Source: Dirofilaria immitis (lineage: Eukaryota; Nematoda; Chromadorea; Rhabditida; Onchocercidae). From it: a stretch of DNA of 20,000 nt. Location of the stretch: positions 820,001-840,000 of the forward strand of contig JAKNDB010000092.1 of assembly GCA_024305405.1 (NCBI GenBank). Reading direction: 5' to 3'. The translations under genes and the position numbers were made by a program. Within the stretch, counting starts at the first letter, position 1; each line of letters starts with the position of its first letter. Positions 19,136-20,000 of this stretch are shown here, piece by piece. Below the pieces are notes generated by a model. That model was given only the letters and a program-made list of their open reading frames with translations. It was not told the DNA's origin and did no database searches.

Positions 19136-20000
19136 TATAATGGACGGAATAGAATCGAAGAGCTTAAGTGATTTATTTATGATATTTTGCTTTTGATTGG
19201 AAATTAATCACAAATATATTGCTATTAAGAAAGATTGAACAATGTAATTTACGCGTACACATAGATATGTTTAGCCAACAATATCATACTTATTGCTATT
19301 ATTTTATCATTATTCTAACTATCGTTATCATTATTATTATTATTTGATTTCATTGATTTACCATAATCAATAATATAAAGTGTTATTATTAAATATCATT
19401 ACTGTTTTAATACCAAGTAGCAAGTGATAATTAATAAATAATTAGCAATAAATGATAGCAAACAAATAAATAAATAAATAAATTAATTAATTAATAATAA
19501 TAATGGTAATAATATTAACATTAATAATAATAGTAATAATAATCATAATTATTTCCGTAATATTTACAGTTGCTCTTTTTTTTCTATCCGATATTTTAAA
19601 CTAGCGGTTTTTTTAATCTCGCTACTAACATTTTAAACTTCTTTAATTATTCATTTCTGTCTAAGTTATATTACTCTTATTATCGTTGTTTTATTATAGA
19701 CATTCATCACCGTTATCGTTATTGTTCGTTATCACTGTTGCAGTTAGCAACTAATCGTTATTTTTAAATAATATTGCCATTAAATTAATGCTGTATTTTA
19801 TAACTTTATTATCATATTTTATCGGATTATAATGTCATTCTTTTTCTTAAGTGTTTCTACTGATATCACTGTTCTTTTTTAAAATTTGATCTTAATTCTT
19901 ATCAGTCAATATCTTAATTTATCAATCAATATTAATATTGTTGTTCATTTCAAATTATCAATTATATAATTAATCATCATTAATCATAATAATATAATAA
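19136..20000. other. AT-rich non-coding DNA with strand-switched simple repeats
   Basis: No gene is supported. TTATCA-type sequence (to about 19345) is followed by (AAAT)n/(AATT)n and (AAT)n at 19462-19550, the complementary purine-side pattern. TTATCGTTATTG-type sequence then resumes at 19670-19740. Confidence 0.7.

Overview
This is a very AT-rich eukaryotic window with no protein-coding gene, rRNA, tRNA, CRISPR array or complete transposon that the sequence can support. By eye the base composition is about three-quarters or more A+T. The longest open frames are all simple-sequence translations, such as poly-Asn, poly-Leu, poly-Ile, poly-Tyr, poly-His and Glu/Gly/Arg runs, or frames inside degenerate tandem repeats. 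A gene-dense AT-rich protist such as Dictyostelium or Plasmodium is unlikely, because 20 kb would then show several clear genes. The window looks like intergenic or long-intron DNA of an AT-rich invertebrate. The many (GA)n, (CT)n, (TTA)n, (TCA)n, (TATG)n and (GACC)n tracts, with CpG not obviously depleted, would fit an insect, perhaps a hymenopteran such as a bee. That is an inference and no marker gene confirms it.

Layout. 1-3.28 kb is AT-rich with an (AAT)n tract (1.35 kb) and a (TCA)n tract (2.3 kb). A (CCT)n polypyrimidine tract at 3.29-3.43 kb is followed by a degenerate 100-130 bp repeat (3.67-4.05 kb). 4.19-5.55 kb is strongly purine-rich on the + strand ((GA)n). At 5.61-5.71 kb lies the only compact GC-balanced, high-complexity island. 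It opens with a consensus-like 5' splice donor and is followed by a branchpoint/pyrimidine-tract/AG acceptor-like site, with A15 and T16 runs outside. Then come a (GACC)/(GGCC) tetranucleotide block (5.98-6.02 kb), a (GATG) block, and a kilobase TTA-type domain with a pure (TTA)n core of about 197 bp (6.76-6.96 kb).

7.17-9.25 kb is plain AT-rich DNA. 9.26-9.75 kb is a degenerate 84-bp tandem repeat. 9.86-10.39 kb is a (TCATTA)-type domain with longer-period structure. 10.65-10.77 kb is alternating purine/pyrimidine (TATG)n/(TG)n. 10.83-11.51 kb is a pyrimidine-rich stretch, and 11.5-11.9 kb is a second degenerate short-period repeat.

12.8-14.35 kb holds an exact 41-bp duplication, a three-copy motif, and a roughly 780-bp decayed minisatellite of about 30-32 bp units. 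14.35-17.2 kb is AT-rich with a 13-bp-arm inverted repeat, a 26-bp repeat and (TA)n arrays. 17.29-17.36 kb is an inverted-repeat element containing a short hairpin motif that recurs at 12.44 kb. 17.59-17.80 kb is a repeat carrying two CACGTG E-box palindromes. 18.6-19.6 kb is (TCA)/(ATTATC)-type simple sequence passing into (AAT)n.

No genes can be said to work together here. The main interest is the density of independently decayed tandem repeats of different unit lengths, and the single GC-balanced island at 5.6 kb.
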